Shown here one piece after another: positions 54,153 through 63,870 of a DNA stretch of 64,000 bases. Location: contig OX637338.1 of assembly GCA_951799405.1 (NCBI GenBank), positions 4,650,001-4,714,000 on the forward strand, given 5' to 3'. Under the pieces are notes generated by a model that made no database searches, was not told the DNA's origin, and was given only the letters and a program-made list of their open reading frames with translations. The translations under genes and the position numbers were made by a program. Source of the stretch: Agapetus fuscipes (lineage: Eukaryota > Arthropoda > Insecta > Trichoptera > Glossosomatidae). Position 1 is the first letter of the stretch, and each line of letters begins with the position of its first letter.

Positions 54153-54603
54153 GGTGACAGGATAAAACGGCACAGGGACAAAACGACACATGACAGAACG
54201 AAACATGACACAACATCACATGTAAAAACATCACATACCTAAAACAGAACGAACCATAAACGGCACAACATTGATTTTGCTTCCACACGCCATATATGCG
54301 GCTGTTTTGGGGATAACGCGGTAAGAAGTCGCTCTTTATGTGCAGCATAGCTTTTTTTGTTTTATAAATTTCTCATGTTTCTCATGTCTCACTTTTTTGT
54401 CACGCCGCGCCGTTTATGGTGTTTTCTGTTTTGTAATGTTTTGTCATGTGATGTTTTTTCATGTGCCGTTTACGGTATGTTCTGTTTTGTCTTGTGATGT
54501 TTTACCATTGTGATGCTTTCTCGTGTGATATACAGTCATTGTGATGTTTTGTTAGATGCCATTATATCACGTGTCGTTTTGTCACTGTGTTGCTCTACAT
54601 GGA
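54153..54603. mobile_element. P element, most compact complete copy
   Basis: It begins GGGTGACAGGATAAAACGGC and ends CACTGTGTTGCTCTACATGG. The arms (about 100 and 240 bp) consist of ACATGACAGAACGAA / GTCGTTTTGTCACTG words plus AACATCACA and a conserved ACCATAAACGGCA box, mirrored as TGCCGTTTACGGTATG. The core (54265-54350) carries TTTTGGGGATAACGCGGTAA and TATGTGCAGCATAGC, which is the SINE-B 3' end. There is no ORF, so it is non-autonomous. I know of no named family like it. Confidence 0.85.
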
Positions 54604-55347
54604 ACCATTTTGTGCCTGTACAAAGACACGTAAATAATAACAATGCGGCGACATCTTAATGTGAGGTCCTATAACACATATTGTAGAAATTGTTACCGAA
54701 ACAATGAAAATATCTGTATCAATAAAGGTGCACACTGCGACTTCTTTATTTGTTACCTTTAGTTGATGTTATTGACATCCTGAAGAAGTGGTCTGTTAAT
54801 TTCCCATGACGTCATGAATATTTCAATTCAAAGGAAGACTCCATGTGAAGCGTAAAAATTCTGTTGTCTTTTTAAAGCAACTAAATGTTTACCTGAAAGT
54901 CTTTTGTGCTTTTAATCTTTGGTTAAGTTAACAGACCTCTCAATGTCTGAAATTTATTTTCTTCCATGTACACAATCATTATCAAAATATACACAGGGAG
55001 AAACTCATTGAACGGCGGGTCATAGTTTTGGGTTTTAAGCACTGTGAATAATTTTCATTTATTTTATTTTTATTAATTTGTTAACTATTTTTTTTAGTAT
55101 GTAATTTATATGAAGACTGTTATTTTAGACGCGTTTTATTCCTTAATACTTGAGTTGTATAGAAAAAAAATGTTACCGAATCTAGGATATTTTCTGAATC
55201 TGAGATGTATAAAACACAGAGTGCCAGTGCATATTATGTAGGTACATTTTTTTTTACTTCTGCACAGTTAACAGATTACCTTAGCTACAGTGCACCCTCA
55301 CAGCTATGAACTCGCTGGGATGAGCTCTTTCGCTAGGTTTTTAAATC
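54604..55347. other. AT-rich, nothing recognised
   Basis: It lies downstream of the coding-like segment. An AATAAA-type signal on the minus strand occurs near 55138, but any link to that segment is speculative. Confidence 0.3.
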
Positions 55348-55972
55348 TTAATAAATACGAATTTCACTTACAGGGTGTTGCGCTACGACGTCGGTACTGC
55401 ATTTCAATACATAAAATAAGTCACGTCCTCGCCATCGGATGCAGTCGTCCGACACATACAACCTGTAGCTCTCCAACAAGGCGGGACTGTCAATTAAGCC
55501 ATTGATGATATTATAACAGCACCATTCAGTTCCCGTTGCGCCTCGTTTCCAGGCTTCTAAATCCAGTCCCCCCAAATAGTTCTTCATGATGCATAAATTG
55601 TGGATAATTTCTACGCCATTCCATTTTTTTGGACTTGTTCTATCATATCTTAATACACAAGTAGATAGGTAAGTAGAAATGCCTTCTTTGATTCTATGCG
55701 ACATAATTGTAAAAATATTACACTTAAATTTGCTTTTAAAAGATGCCACGGATTTAATGACGACAGACTTTTCATATTCAATTCGATTCTTACAGTCAAA
55801 ACTTCCAAAGTTACATTTGAATAGAGATGTTACCTATATATTTTATTGGATGATTAGTTCCCGTGTTCCACCATTTAGACAGTTTAGTGATGGGATAAGA
55901 GCCGAGACTGCCTTCTACCATAACTTTATCCCGAGCTGTAATTCCACCGACACCAGATAAATAATCGGGCAT
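55348..55972 (-). pseudogene. unknown protein-like segment, frameshifted
   Basis: Reading the minus strand, an ATG at 55972 opens a 53-codon frame (MPDYLSGVGGITARDK, then SYPITKLSKWWNTGTNHP) that stops at 55811. A second frame, one base later, is open from 55833 to 55348. It contains FGSFDCKNRIEYEK, WNGVEIIHNLCIMKNYLGGL, GATGTEWCCYNIINGLID and YRLYVSDDCIRWRGRD, then KCSTDVVAQHP. Immediately after QHP is GTAAGT at 55371-55366, a consensus 5' splice donor. The two frames meet at about 55833 as if a single base was gained or lost. The second part is rich in Cys and Trp, with a Cys-Cys pair, which suggests a disulfide-containing protein. No family is assigned. A real exon pair with an unrecognised small intron is the alternative to a pseudogene. 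Chance alone could give one frame of 161 codons here. Confidence 0.4.
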
Positions 55973-56167
55973 GCGTTCCTGACGTCATTATATGACGTAG
56001 AGGAAATTGATTTACAACAATATGTGGACAGAATATTGGAAAAAAAAGTTATTATAATTTGTAAAATTGCATTTACTTACCTACCTAATTGACGTAAAAA
56101 TGGAAAATGTTTCCTAATTTGAATTCATTAAAAAAAGAAGGCCTACGATGTCAAAATGTTTATTAAA

Positions 56168-56247
56168 ATGCAGTTAGGAAGAAATGGAGGCAACTCTGCA
56201 GAGACTCTGGCCACCCCTAGTGGAATGTCGACAGAGTAACAGTTAAA
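56168..56247 (+). pseudogene. family R, 3' tip
   Basis: AGGAAGAAATGGAGGCAACT, CTGGCCACCCCTAGTGG and GACAGAGTAACAGTTA are the end of the ORF, the stop and the tail. Confidence 0.82.
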
Positions 56248-56302
56248 GTAATTTTGGATACATTAAGATCAAACCTCTCAAAATGCATTCGGCACTAATA
56301 TT

Positions 56303-56590
56303 AGGAAGATTTATTTAGTAAGCGCTGTTTTTGTGTGAATTGCAACTCAAAAGCCCTCTGCAAACTTGGTCGTTGCTATAGAAAGCGCCAATTCTCAAGC
56401 AAGACCCATTTGCTGTAAGGGTGGATGGACCTTTGTTAACCGGTCTTCGGTAAAGGTATGTATATGAATTTTCCAAACAAGCAATTAGCATATTTGAAAA
56501 TGTAAATGGTATTTTTTGGTGCTTCACCGGAATTAAATCTTCCATTTATGAGTCCAAAGCGTTAACCACTAGACTACGGATCAGTCACTT
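56303..56590 (-). mobile_element. SINE-C, full length
   Basis: TTTAGTAAGCGCTGTTTTTG, AAAGCGCCAATTCTCAAGCA, GTTAACCGGTCTTCGGTAAA and AACCACTAGACTACGGATC are present. The B box is damaged (GGAATTAAATC). Confidence 0.9.
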
Positions 56591-57084
56591 GTAACCTTTC
56601 TTATTTTTCTAAGATCACAGTTGAATCTCTAGTGAATCTCTTATAAACCTCTCAATACATTGATTTACTTTCAAACCTAAAAATACGAATTTGTTTTTAA
56701 CTTCTTCTTGTCTTTACGTTTTCGATATTCCAGTATCGAGGGCATGCAGTCCTGCTACCGAATTAGGAGCGGATAAAAACTCATTAACGCTGTTCGCCCC
56801 ATCAATCACTTTCTTGTCCCGGGCGGGCGCGGCTATAGGAATTTCCATTGTGCTTGTTACATGACAATATGATTATACGGTATTCAAGACGAAGGATATT
56901 TTTTTGCAGGACTATAATATGTTTTTTTTTCTACCTGACAACAAATTGCGCAAAATTCCACTGTTACATTTTAATGGTTCTCCTTTTAATCTGACCTTAC
57001 TTTTATAATGAACAGAATGATGTTAAAAAAAACTTTATCCATACAGTTTGAGAGAGACTATTTTTTATAAGAAACCACCTTTTA
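56591..57084. other. nothing recognised
   Basis: There is a GC-richer stretch around 56740-56850 and AT-rich sequence elsewhere. No motif. Confidence 0.3.
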
Positions 57085-57296
57085 TGACCACCCGTATTGT
57101 AAAAATATGGATTAGGTACTTTGCCAATCTTTCAGGGAAGGTTAGCAACAGTTGCAGGGTGTATGTTTATTTGAGATAGGGTTTTAATGTTGTAAGTTCT
57201 CATGCAGTATGTGTATATGCGTCTGCTTTTGGGAATGCATTTAATATAAATCTTAAATGTAATATATCTTTGCAACTTAGATTATAAATTATAGAA
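57085..57296 (+). mobile_element. SINE-A, diverged
   Basis: GACCACCCGTATTGTAAAAA, TTTCAGGGAAGGTTAGCAAC, CATGCAGTATGTGTATATGC and ATATCTTTGCAACTTAGATT keep the order. Internal bases near the CACCCCTG segment are deleted. Confidence 0.85.
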
Positions 57297-57811
57297 GAAC
57301 GCCCTTGTAAAGCCATTAAAAAGAGTTATTAGATTAGTTAGATTAGTTAAATTATTAGATTGGTTAGTAGATTATTTTCAATTAATATTAAAATTTAATT
57401 AAAGCTATTCACATGTCGTGTTGATAATCATGCGGATTAAAATAAAGTATCCAACATCAAAGAATCTATAATAACGTTATATTGTTTGGTGTTTAGAAGG
57501 ACAAAGCACATTACGCTGACGTTAATCATTTTAATACTAAGTTAATATAAAAATCTATTATTTCCCAGTCATCACACGTGAAAGATCAATTCATTATTTT
57601 GTATAGACAAAAAAAAGCTTCAATAATGGTTCAAACGTTTTTCATTTCGTCGTTATTATTATTATAGAAGGTCAGGAGCACAATCAAGTGTTTGGCTGCA
57701 GGTTTAAACCAGAGCCAGAAAACTGAACCTTTAGGAAATTAATCTACAAATAAAATCAATAAACATATTCGGTGTTCAATATGACCACAGTTTTATCAAA
57801 TTCACTTTATT
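57297..57811. other. AT-rich; TTAGA/TTAGT words
   Basis: TTAGATTAGTTAGATTAG at 57329-57346 looks like a SINE-A tail remnant. Otherwise nothing was recognised. Confidence 0.35.
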
Positions 57812-57899
57812 TTTACGCTGAAGAAGCCCATTGCAGACATGGGCGAAAGTCTGAAAGCTCCAGCTCCCATAGACCACGGCAAAGCATCCTCGAAAACAA
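57812..57899 (+). mobile_element. fold-back family L, single arm
   Basis: TTTACGCTGAAGAAGCCCAT, GCAGACATGGGCGAAAG and CATAGACCACGGCAAAGC match one arm of 36335-36620. SINE-G follows immediately. Confidence 0.7.
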
Positions 57900-58115
57900 C
57901 TCGGTGTTATGGCCGAGGGTCAAGTCGCTGTTTGACTAGCGTATTTGGAAGATAATAACGCTGGTTCGAATCACATCTCGCCCATTTGACCATAACTTCG
58001 ATTCTGGTTTTTAACAGATGCCATTGCACGCCCATAAGCTTATGCTTTTGCATGAAGACAACTGGCCAGGAAAAATAGGTTGGTAAATTGCATTTTTTCT
58101 TCACAAATCTATTTA
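57900..58115 (+). mobile_element. SINE-G, most complete copy
   Basis: The head CGGTGTTATGGCCGAGGGTC then AAGTCGCTGTTTGACTAGCG, GCTGGTTCGAATCACAT (B box), CATTTGACCATAACTTCGAT, TTAACAGATGCCATTGC and the 3' end AATAGGTTGGTAAATTGCAT...CTTCACAAATCTATTT. The leucine-type tRNA resemblance (GGCCGAGxGG A box, long variable region) is by eye. Confidence 0.82.
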
Positions 58116-58444
58116 AAAAAACTCTACAGCAAATTTGGTGTTGTTCACACTCAGTAAATCCATAGCTCATCCGCCGCCTAAAGTAAATTCTCCATAATAT
58201 ATTCGATAATCTGTGAATCATCTAATTTGTCGATAACTCTGTTCGCGTTTCAAAAAAAACACAATGGGATTGACTCTGAGGTTTTGAACAAAAAAAATGT
58301 ATCTTATTTTTTCATGCTTACTTTATTTAATACTAAATATATCGTGACGTGTTTGCAGCACTACAACAAGTGACTTAGACTCCTAGAGTCTTTGAAATGT
58401 AAGAGGTCTCCCGCACAGGATTCTTAAAAAAATAGTTGGGGTAA
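58116..58444. other. nothing recognised
   Basis: CTCCTAGAGTCTTTGAAATG near 58380 resembles the complement of ATTTCAGAGACTCTAGGGG at 13395, perhaps a further low-copy repeat. Confidence 0.3.
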
Positions 58445-58660
58445 GACCTTCCGACGGCCGCCGAGACTTCCACCGCTGGGCTGGAAGTCTTATCACTACG
58501 GTAATTCCTACCTACAGAATTTCTGTAATATTTGTATGAAGGCTAATCAGCTGTTCATCTGCGGCCATCTTGGATCGACAGGTCTTCATACAAATATTTC
58601 TGATATTCGGTGGGTAAGAATTACCGTGGTGATGAGACTTCCAGCCCTGGCTACGTTCAG
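58445..58660. mobile_element. fold-back family J, full palindrome
   Basis: GAGACTTCCACCGCTGGGCT, CTACGGTAATTCCTACCTAC and ATATTTGTATGAAGG face CTTCATACAAATATT, GTGGGTAAGAATTACCGT and GAGACTTCCAGCC. The loop is AATCAGCTGTTCATCTGCGG. A half copy is at 4322-4460. Confidence 0.78.
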
Positions 58661-59081
58661 CGGTACCACGTGTGAGTCGGCGAAAACATTCCACACAATG
58701 GGGCGTTTTGATTGAAGGTGTAAAAATGATAGTTAACGCTCTGTAATGAGGAAGACTGAACAAAGCTGATCAAAGACGGGGCAGGGCAAAAAAGAACAAC
58801 ATGACCCGAGAAATAACTGCGCATCATCTTGGCCGGCGAGATTACGATGTAAGGAATCGGCTGGAATGTATTATGAACGCCTATCGGGAGGTGTGAGGTT
58901 TTTTTTGTAATTCGGAGAATTTACAACAACAAAAAACACAAAACTATTCTGTCTATCCAGGCGTAAGGTAGGAGCACCTAAAATGATCCTGGTGAATTAA
59001 ATAAAAACAGTCGTGAAACTATGATATCACTTACGTCATAGTTTCCATTTCTGCATCATTATATCATATTATCATATATGT
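58661..59081. other. nothing recognised
   Basis: Mixed single-copy sequence without motifs. Confidence 0.3.
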
Positions 59082-59510
59082 TATCAATAATTTAGGTTAC
59101 AAAGGTATGTTAACATTTAATATTCATATTAAATGCATTCCCACAAACATAAACGTGGTAAGTTTGTGCTGACACATTCAGCTTGTGTACTTATTGATTA
59201 AAATCCAAACCTCAAATGAACTGCAAATTTTGCCGACCTTACATGAAACAGACCCGCTATTCTGCTAAATTTCTTACGACCTTGAGGCGACGAGCTTGTG
59301 ATTCGTGTCCAAAAATTAGGTGTAGGTACTGTGATTTTTTATCCATAGAGTTCTTTCGCAAGCGCGAGCACTCCCGACTTGTATGGATATCCAAAGTGTA
59401 AGGAATTTAGCAGAATAACGCTTCAGGGGTGATATTGCTAAAGTGAATCATTGTTTACAGTATGGGTGGTCAGTCAAGGCCAATCAAACCAACCTATAAG
59501 TCAAGGAATT
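59082..59510 (-). mobile_element. SINE-A split by a small MITE
   Basis: 59082-59251 has the 3' part (AATGCATTCCCACAAACATA, ATCCAAACCTCAAATGAACT, ACATGAAACAG) and 59424-59510 the 5' part (CAGGGGTGATATTGCTAAAG, ACAGTATGGGTGGTCAG, CAACCTATAAGTCAAGG). Confidence 0.88.
59252..59423. mobile_element. 172-bp MITE inserted in SINE-A
   Basis: The left end ACCCGCTATTCTGCTAAATT and the right end (reverse complement AAGCGTTATTCTGCTAAATT) match at 17 of the first 20 positions, and at 21 of 25 overall. CAG flanks both ends and occurs once in uninterrupted SINE-A (GAAACAGGGG), so it is probably a 3-bp target duplication. A 61-residue frame across it is not evidence of a gene. Confidence 0.85.
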
Positions 59511-59636
59511 TGTTGATAATGATGCAAATATGATCACAAATGTTTTCAAATATTCAACGTCGTGCTAAAAGACCCTCTGGAAGTTTATCCTAGGATTCGT
59601 GACTTCAATTTCTGTTTGTTGTAAATTTTAGATTTT

Positions 59637-59899
59637 ACCTTGACTTATAGGTTGGTATGCGGCTGACCACCCATACTGTAAAAAATGGTTCACTTTGCCA
59701 ATGTCACGCCTGTTTCAGGGAAGGACGGCAAGAGTTGCAGGGCTTATGTTCATTTGAGATTGGGTTTTTATAATATAGGTCCACATGCGGCATGTGTGAG
59801 CGCGAAATTATGCATGTCGGCTTGTGGGAATGCATTAAATATATATCTTAAATGATATATATCCTTGCAGCTTAGATTAGATTAGATTAGATTAGATGA
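59637..59899 (+). mobile_element. SINE-A, full length, TTAGA-tail subfamily
   Basis: It runs from CCTTGACTTATAGGTTGGTA to a tail of four TTAGA units. The body is intact and very close to the copy at 22958-23214. Confidence 0.95.
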
Positions 59900-60002
59900 A
59901 AAAAAATCAGATTTAAAGCAAGAAGAACGATATCTCACAAATGTGTATTGCTATCTTTTCATCTTTTGTTGAACCAAATTTAAATGCGCTTGGTTGACAA
60001 CT

Positions 60003-60320
60003 CACTTATTTGTTGCTTCGGGTTAATTTTTGTTTTGGGTTGATAGTTGCTTTGGGTTGATAGTTGCTTTGGGTTGATAGTTGCTTTGGGTTGATAGTTG
60101 CTTTGGGTTGATAGTTGCTTTGGGTTGATAGTTGCTTTGGGTTGATAGTTGCTTTGGGTTGATAGTTGCTTTGGGTTGATAGTTGCTTTGGGTTGATAGT
60201 TGCTTTGGGTTGATAGTTGCTTTGGGTTGATAGTTGCTTTGGGTTGATAGTTGCTTTGGGTTGATAGTTGCTTTGGGTTGATAGTTGCTTTGGGTTGATA
60301 GTTGCTTTGGGTTGATAGTG
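60003..60320. repeat. 17-bp minisatellite, 16 perfect units
   Basis: GGGTTGATAGTTGCTTT is repeated without change 16 times from 60037 to 60308. One degenerate unit (GGGTTAATTTTTGTTTT) precedes it and a partial unit follows. Because three units make 51 bp, the minus strand stays open and would encode a 17-residue period (NYQPKATINPKQLSTQS). That is a consequence of the arithmetic, not evidence of translation. Confidence 0.97.
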
Positions 60321-60877
60321 ATTGGCTTTGAACAATGAAAGACTCACCAACCCGTCAAGCAAGTGCGATGTAATTTTTCACGCAAATAGCCTGGTACAAT
60401 TTTCATACGCGATTATTTTTCTCAGAATAATCAACTTGTGACAATGGAATCTATAAAAAAAGTAGCATGTGTTGTGCCAAATATGCTTTTGTATGAGAAA
60501 GTAGTCTTTGTTGCGGAAAATATTTGCGATTATTTATCCAAGTCGCGAATAATAGTTTGACGTAGACGAGCATTGTGAGCTTTTTATTTTGTTTGCTTAG
60601 AATTATTTTTCCCTATTGTGTTTGCAAAAAAAGTTAGTCATAATAATTGAAAATATTGTGATATGACAAATTGAAAGGAAAACCATCGGCTTATAGTATG
60701 AATCATGAAGTATAGATACCTACACAGTACACACATTGCAAGAAATTGAGTAGGTAACTTTTTAATGCAGAAAGCGCTATTTTTATGATAGTGAATGAGA
60801 ATTGTAACATGGCTTTAGTTCTTAAGAGTTAAGATAAGATGTGGCTTTACTAAAATTGCATGATTAACGTGTTTCGT
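60321..60877. other. AT-rich, nothing recognised
   Basis: No repeat family or frame was recognised. Confidence 0.3.
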
Positions 60878-61117
60878 TAGGTTGGTATGAGGCTGACCAC
60901 TCATACTGTAAAAATGGTTCACTTTGCCAATGTCACCCATGTTCCAGGGAAGGTCGGCAAGAGTTGCAGGGCTTATGTTCATTTGAGATTGGGTTTTTAT
61001 ATTGTAGGTCCACATGCAGCATGTGTGAGCACGAAATTATGCGTGTTTGCTTGTGGGAATGCATTTAATATGAATCTCAAATGATAGATATCTTTGCAAC
61101 TTAGATTTAGATTTAGA
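60878..61117 (+). mobile_element. SINE-A, nearly full length
   Basis: GTTAGGTTGGTATGAGGCTG, TCACCCATGTTCCAGGGAAG, CATGCAGCATGTGTGAGCAC and ACTTAGATTTAGATTTAGA. The tail unit here is TTTAGA. Confidence 0.93.
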
Positions 61118-61345
61118 ACGTTTTTCGTGGCTAAGTCGATGGCTCGCCACTGCTGGAACTGGCTGACCAAGAGTCCAGCATTATGTCCCAAATACAAAAG
61201 AGCAAGAAGTCGTGATCTCTTCATGAAACAATTGTGTTCCTTACTATTGGAGTCCAAAGCACTAAGTTCCATGACATATGCATGCATACCTTATAGTAGG
61301 TTGGTATGAGGCTTTGCTTTAAAAATGTTTCATTTTTAACTAATC

Positions 61346-61604
61346 GTCCCCCCAGTGCATGTTTGGTCTACCATTTGATTCAAAGATGACCTCTCAATGA
61401 AATTGTCATAATAATCACAATTCACACAATCTGAGCTAAGAAAAATGCTTAACACATGATAATGTGAGTTGTTTTAAATATTTTTTAAAATAAATTTCCA
61501 GTTTTCTTAAGACACATAGGTCCATTACAAGTAGGTACTCAAATTGCTCATGTGAAATTACCTCTGTGGGAGATAAGACAAACAAGCACTAAGGAGACGT
61601 ACGT
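61346..61604 (+). mobile_element. MITE-D inside SINE-A
   Basis: The termini are CGTCCCCCCAGTGCATGTTT and, reverse-complemented, CGTCTCCTTAGTGCTTGTTT. The core CACAATCTGAGCTAAGAAAA, GATAATGTGAGTTGTTTT and AAGACACATAGGTCC is intact. It is 259 bp long with no ORF. Confidence 0.82.
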
Positions 61605-61670
61605 AAGGTCAACCCTTTTTCTGAAAAACTCCGCAAGAGTTATAGGGTCGTGTGTGTTCATTTGAGGTTT

Positions 61671-62010
61671 AATGCAACTAAACGCAACTAAGCTACACAT
61701 ATAGTGTAACTTCTTGCCGCGTTATCCCCGAAGGGGTCGCATGTGGCGAGTTGAACCTATTTATTTTTACAGGTAAGGGGGCCGGCCTTACGCCAACCAC
61801 TTCAGATGAAGTGGGGGTTTCCCAGCTCCCGAGAGGGCTGGTACTCATTTCTTGGGAAGGCTGAGTAAACCTTGCCGGTATTTTTATTTTGGGGTTTGAA
61901 ATAAACACCGAAACGGGAAAACATTTCTGACACCCTCGCCTCGGTGGGATTCGAACCCGAGCTCACGGCATGGAATGCAAGCACTCTACCAACTGAGCTA
62001 TCGACCGGAC
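61671..62010 (-). mobile_element. SINE-B, full length with 13-bp duplication
   Basis: On the minus strand the head (A box TAGCTCAGTTGG at 62000-61989, B box GGTTCGAATCC at 61957-61947) is followed by GAGGGTGTCAGAAATG, the ACCGGCAAGG and GGGAGCTGGGAAACC blocks, GTTGGCGTAAGGCCGG, AGGTTCAACTCGCCAC and the 3' end TAGCTTAGTTGCGTTTAG. TCATTTGAGGTTT occurs at 61658-61670 and again at 62011-62023, a 13-bp target duplication inside SINE-A. This is the best reference copy of the family in the window. Confidence 0.95.
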
Positions 62011-62035
62011 TCATTTGAGGTTTGAATTTTTTTAA

Positions 62036-62090
62036 ATAAATTTGTGAAGAAGAATACCATTTACAAACCTATTTCTTGCACAGGAATAAT
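62036..62090 (-). mobile_element. SINE-G, 3' end fragment
   Basis: AAATTTGTGAAGAAGAATAC, CATTTACAAACCTATTTC and TTGCACAGG are the SINE-G 3' end in reverse. Confidence 0.65.
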
Positions 62091-62109
62091 TAGGCTTTCA
62101 TGTTATTAA

Positions 62110-62692
62110 TTCCAATGTTCTCTCATGTGTTGTTCTGGCATGTGTTGTTCTGTCATGTGCCGTTTTACCACTGTGTCATTCTAACTGTCACCAATTTTTA
62201 ATGTCCTTCAAAGCTCTATGGTGACATAATGCGTTATTTATTTTCCCCTCAAGTATGCAAAGCCCAAAGCGTCCTTGTTCTACATAATATGCATTAGATA
62301 AGCGTGTAATTTATTATATTCTTGTAATTTACATAGAAAAGTATATCACAATGACAAAACATCACAATACCAAACATCACATAAGTAATAAAGCATCACA
62401 TACCTAAAACAGGACCTACCATAAACGGCATGTTCTGTTTTAGGTATGTGATGTTTTGTCAAATGATGCTCTGTTATATTTATTTCTGTCATGTTTCATT
62501 CTGTAATGTGTCGTTCTGTCATGTTTCGTTTTGTCACTGAGCCGTTCTATCCTGTCACCGATTTTGAATGTCCTTCAAAGCTATAAGGTGACATAATGCG
62601 TTATTTATTTTCCACTCAAGTATGCAAAGCCCAAAGCCTCCTTGTTCTACATAAGCCTTACGCGTGTAATCTGTTACATTCTTGTGATTTAC
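62110..62692. mobile_element. P element arms in a local duplication
   Basis: 62110-62193 is a P right arm. 62333-62559 is a P copy with no core, in which ACATACCTAAAACAGGA mirrors TGTTCTGTTTTAGGTATGT. The roughly 145-bp flank at 62187-62333 (GTCCTTCAAAGCT, GGTGACATAATGCGTTATTT, AAGTATGCAAAGCCCAAAGC) is repeated with changes at 62553-62692, 366 bp downstream. Confidence 0.82.
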
Positions 62693-63000
62693 TTATTTTT
62701 TGATAGCGGGGCGGAACACAATCCATAAGAAAGGATTTATTTTGAGTCATTCTTGTAGTCTCCTTGTGATGTCTTTGTGCCCACGCAGCTCCTTTGATGA
62801 ATAATACCTTCAATATTTTGGTCGCACTCAAAGCGCATCGCTTGCCAAGGAAATATAAACCATTTTTGCATAGACGTAACTTGTCGCCGGCGAAAAAAGA
62901 AAGCTAATGGAATTAGAATATTAAATATTTTTTTAAAGAAAACGATGATTTTTTTCCGAGCAAGTACCGAGTTTTACAATAAATTTTAATTTATTTAATT
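62693..63000. other. nothing recognised
   Basis: Single-copy sequence. Confidence 0.3.
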
Positions 63001-63252
63001 TCCTTGACTTATAGGTTGGTATGAGGCTGACCACCCATACTGTAAAAAATGGTTCACTTTGCCAATGTCACCCCTGTTTCAGGGAAGGTCGGCAAAAGTT
63101 GTGGGGCTTATGTTCATTTGAGGTTTGGATTTTATTTGTAAGTACACATTCAGCATTTGTAAGCGCGAACTACACTTGTTGGTTTGTGGGCATACATCTG
63201 AGAGCTTTAAATGAATATATCTTTGCAACTTAGATTATAGAATTATAGATTA
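63001..63252 (+). mobile_element. SINE-A, full length, young copy
   Basis: It runs from TCCTTGACTTATAGGTTGGT to ACTTAGATTATAGAATTATA. It matches the complement of 47508-47766 at essentially every position I compared, so the TTATAGA-tail subfamily was recently active. Confidence 0.95.
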
Positions 63253-63676
63253 TTATAAGTATAGGTACTTGTTTTGTTTTTTATTTCTAAAAACGCCATT
63301 CCAAATACATACCTATTATGTAAAGACTAACGAACAGAATATTATTATTTTGTTCTAATTAATTAAGTTATCTTTACATGTTATTGGTTGTGGATTGGTT
63401 TATGGCGGGGGAAAAATGTAAAAAATAATAGGGTTCAAGTTATTATGCAAAGTTGAATGAAATTAATTGTGTTTCTAATTTCTAAATTCTAAAGTAGGAC
63501 ATGGATTTCAATCCAATTTTTATGAATCAACTTTTATTGTTTCTAAATGCATTTTCCTACCAGTACTGATTTGACTTAACCACCTTTAATTAATAAATAT
63601 CCATCTATGCATATTCCCTAAGGTGTCCCGTAAATTAATTGACTTGGATATTTTGGCTTTAAAAGTGACTTAAGAT
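63253..63676. other. AT-rich, nothing recognised
   Basis: No feature was recognised. Confidence 0.3.
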
Positions 63677-63870
63677 TTTTTTAAGCCACACACATGCCGT
63701 GTTTTTCCCGAAGGCCTTGAATGTGACGAGTGGAACCTATTTATTTTAACAGGTAAAGGGGCTGGCCCACTTCAGTAAAGTGAGGGGTTTCTAGTTACCA
63801 AAGGGGCTGGTACTCGTTTCTTGTGAAGTCTGTGTAAACCCGGTATTTTATTTTGTGCTTAAAATTAGCG
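63677..63870 (-). mobile_element. SINE-B, 3' two-thirds
   Basis: CCGTGTTTTTCCCGAAGGCC, GACGAGTGGAACCTATTTAT, AAAGGGGCTGGTACTCGTTT and TTGTGAAGTCTGTGTAAACC are the SINE-B body in reverse. The tRNA-like head is missing. Confidence 0.85.

Larger units (their letters stand above)
61298..62035 (+). mobile_element. SINE-A invaded by MITE-D and SINE-B
   Basis: SINE-A pieces lie at 61298-61345 (AGGTTGGTATGAGGCT, AAAAATGTTTCATTTT), 61605-61670 (CCGCAAGAGTTATAGGGTCG, GTTCATTTGAGGTTT) and 62011-62035 (TCATTTGAGGTTTGAATT). Each break is explained by a separately recognisable element. Confidence 0.8.

Noticed and set aside
60037..60308. CRISPR array
   Set aside because: The 17-bp units are contiguous without spacers, and the DNA is eukaryotic in character.
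60006..60362. 118-codon Gln/Asn/Pro-rich repetitive protein
   Set aside because: It is the translation of a 17-bp minisatellite. The open frame follows from unit length and base content.
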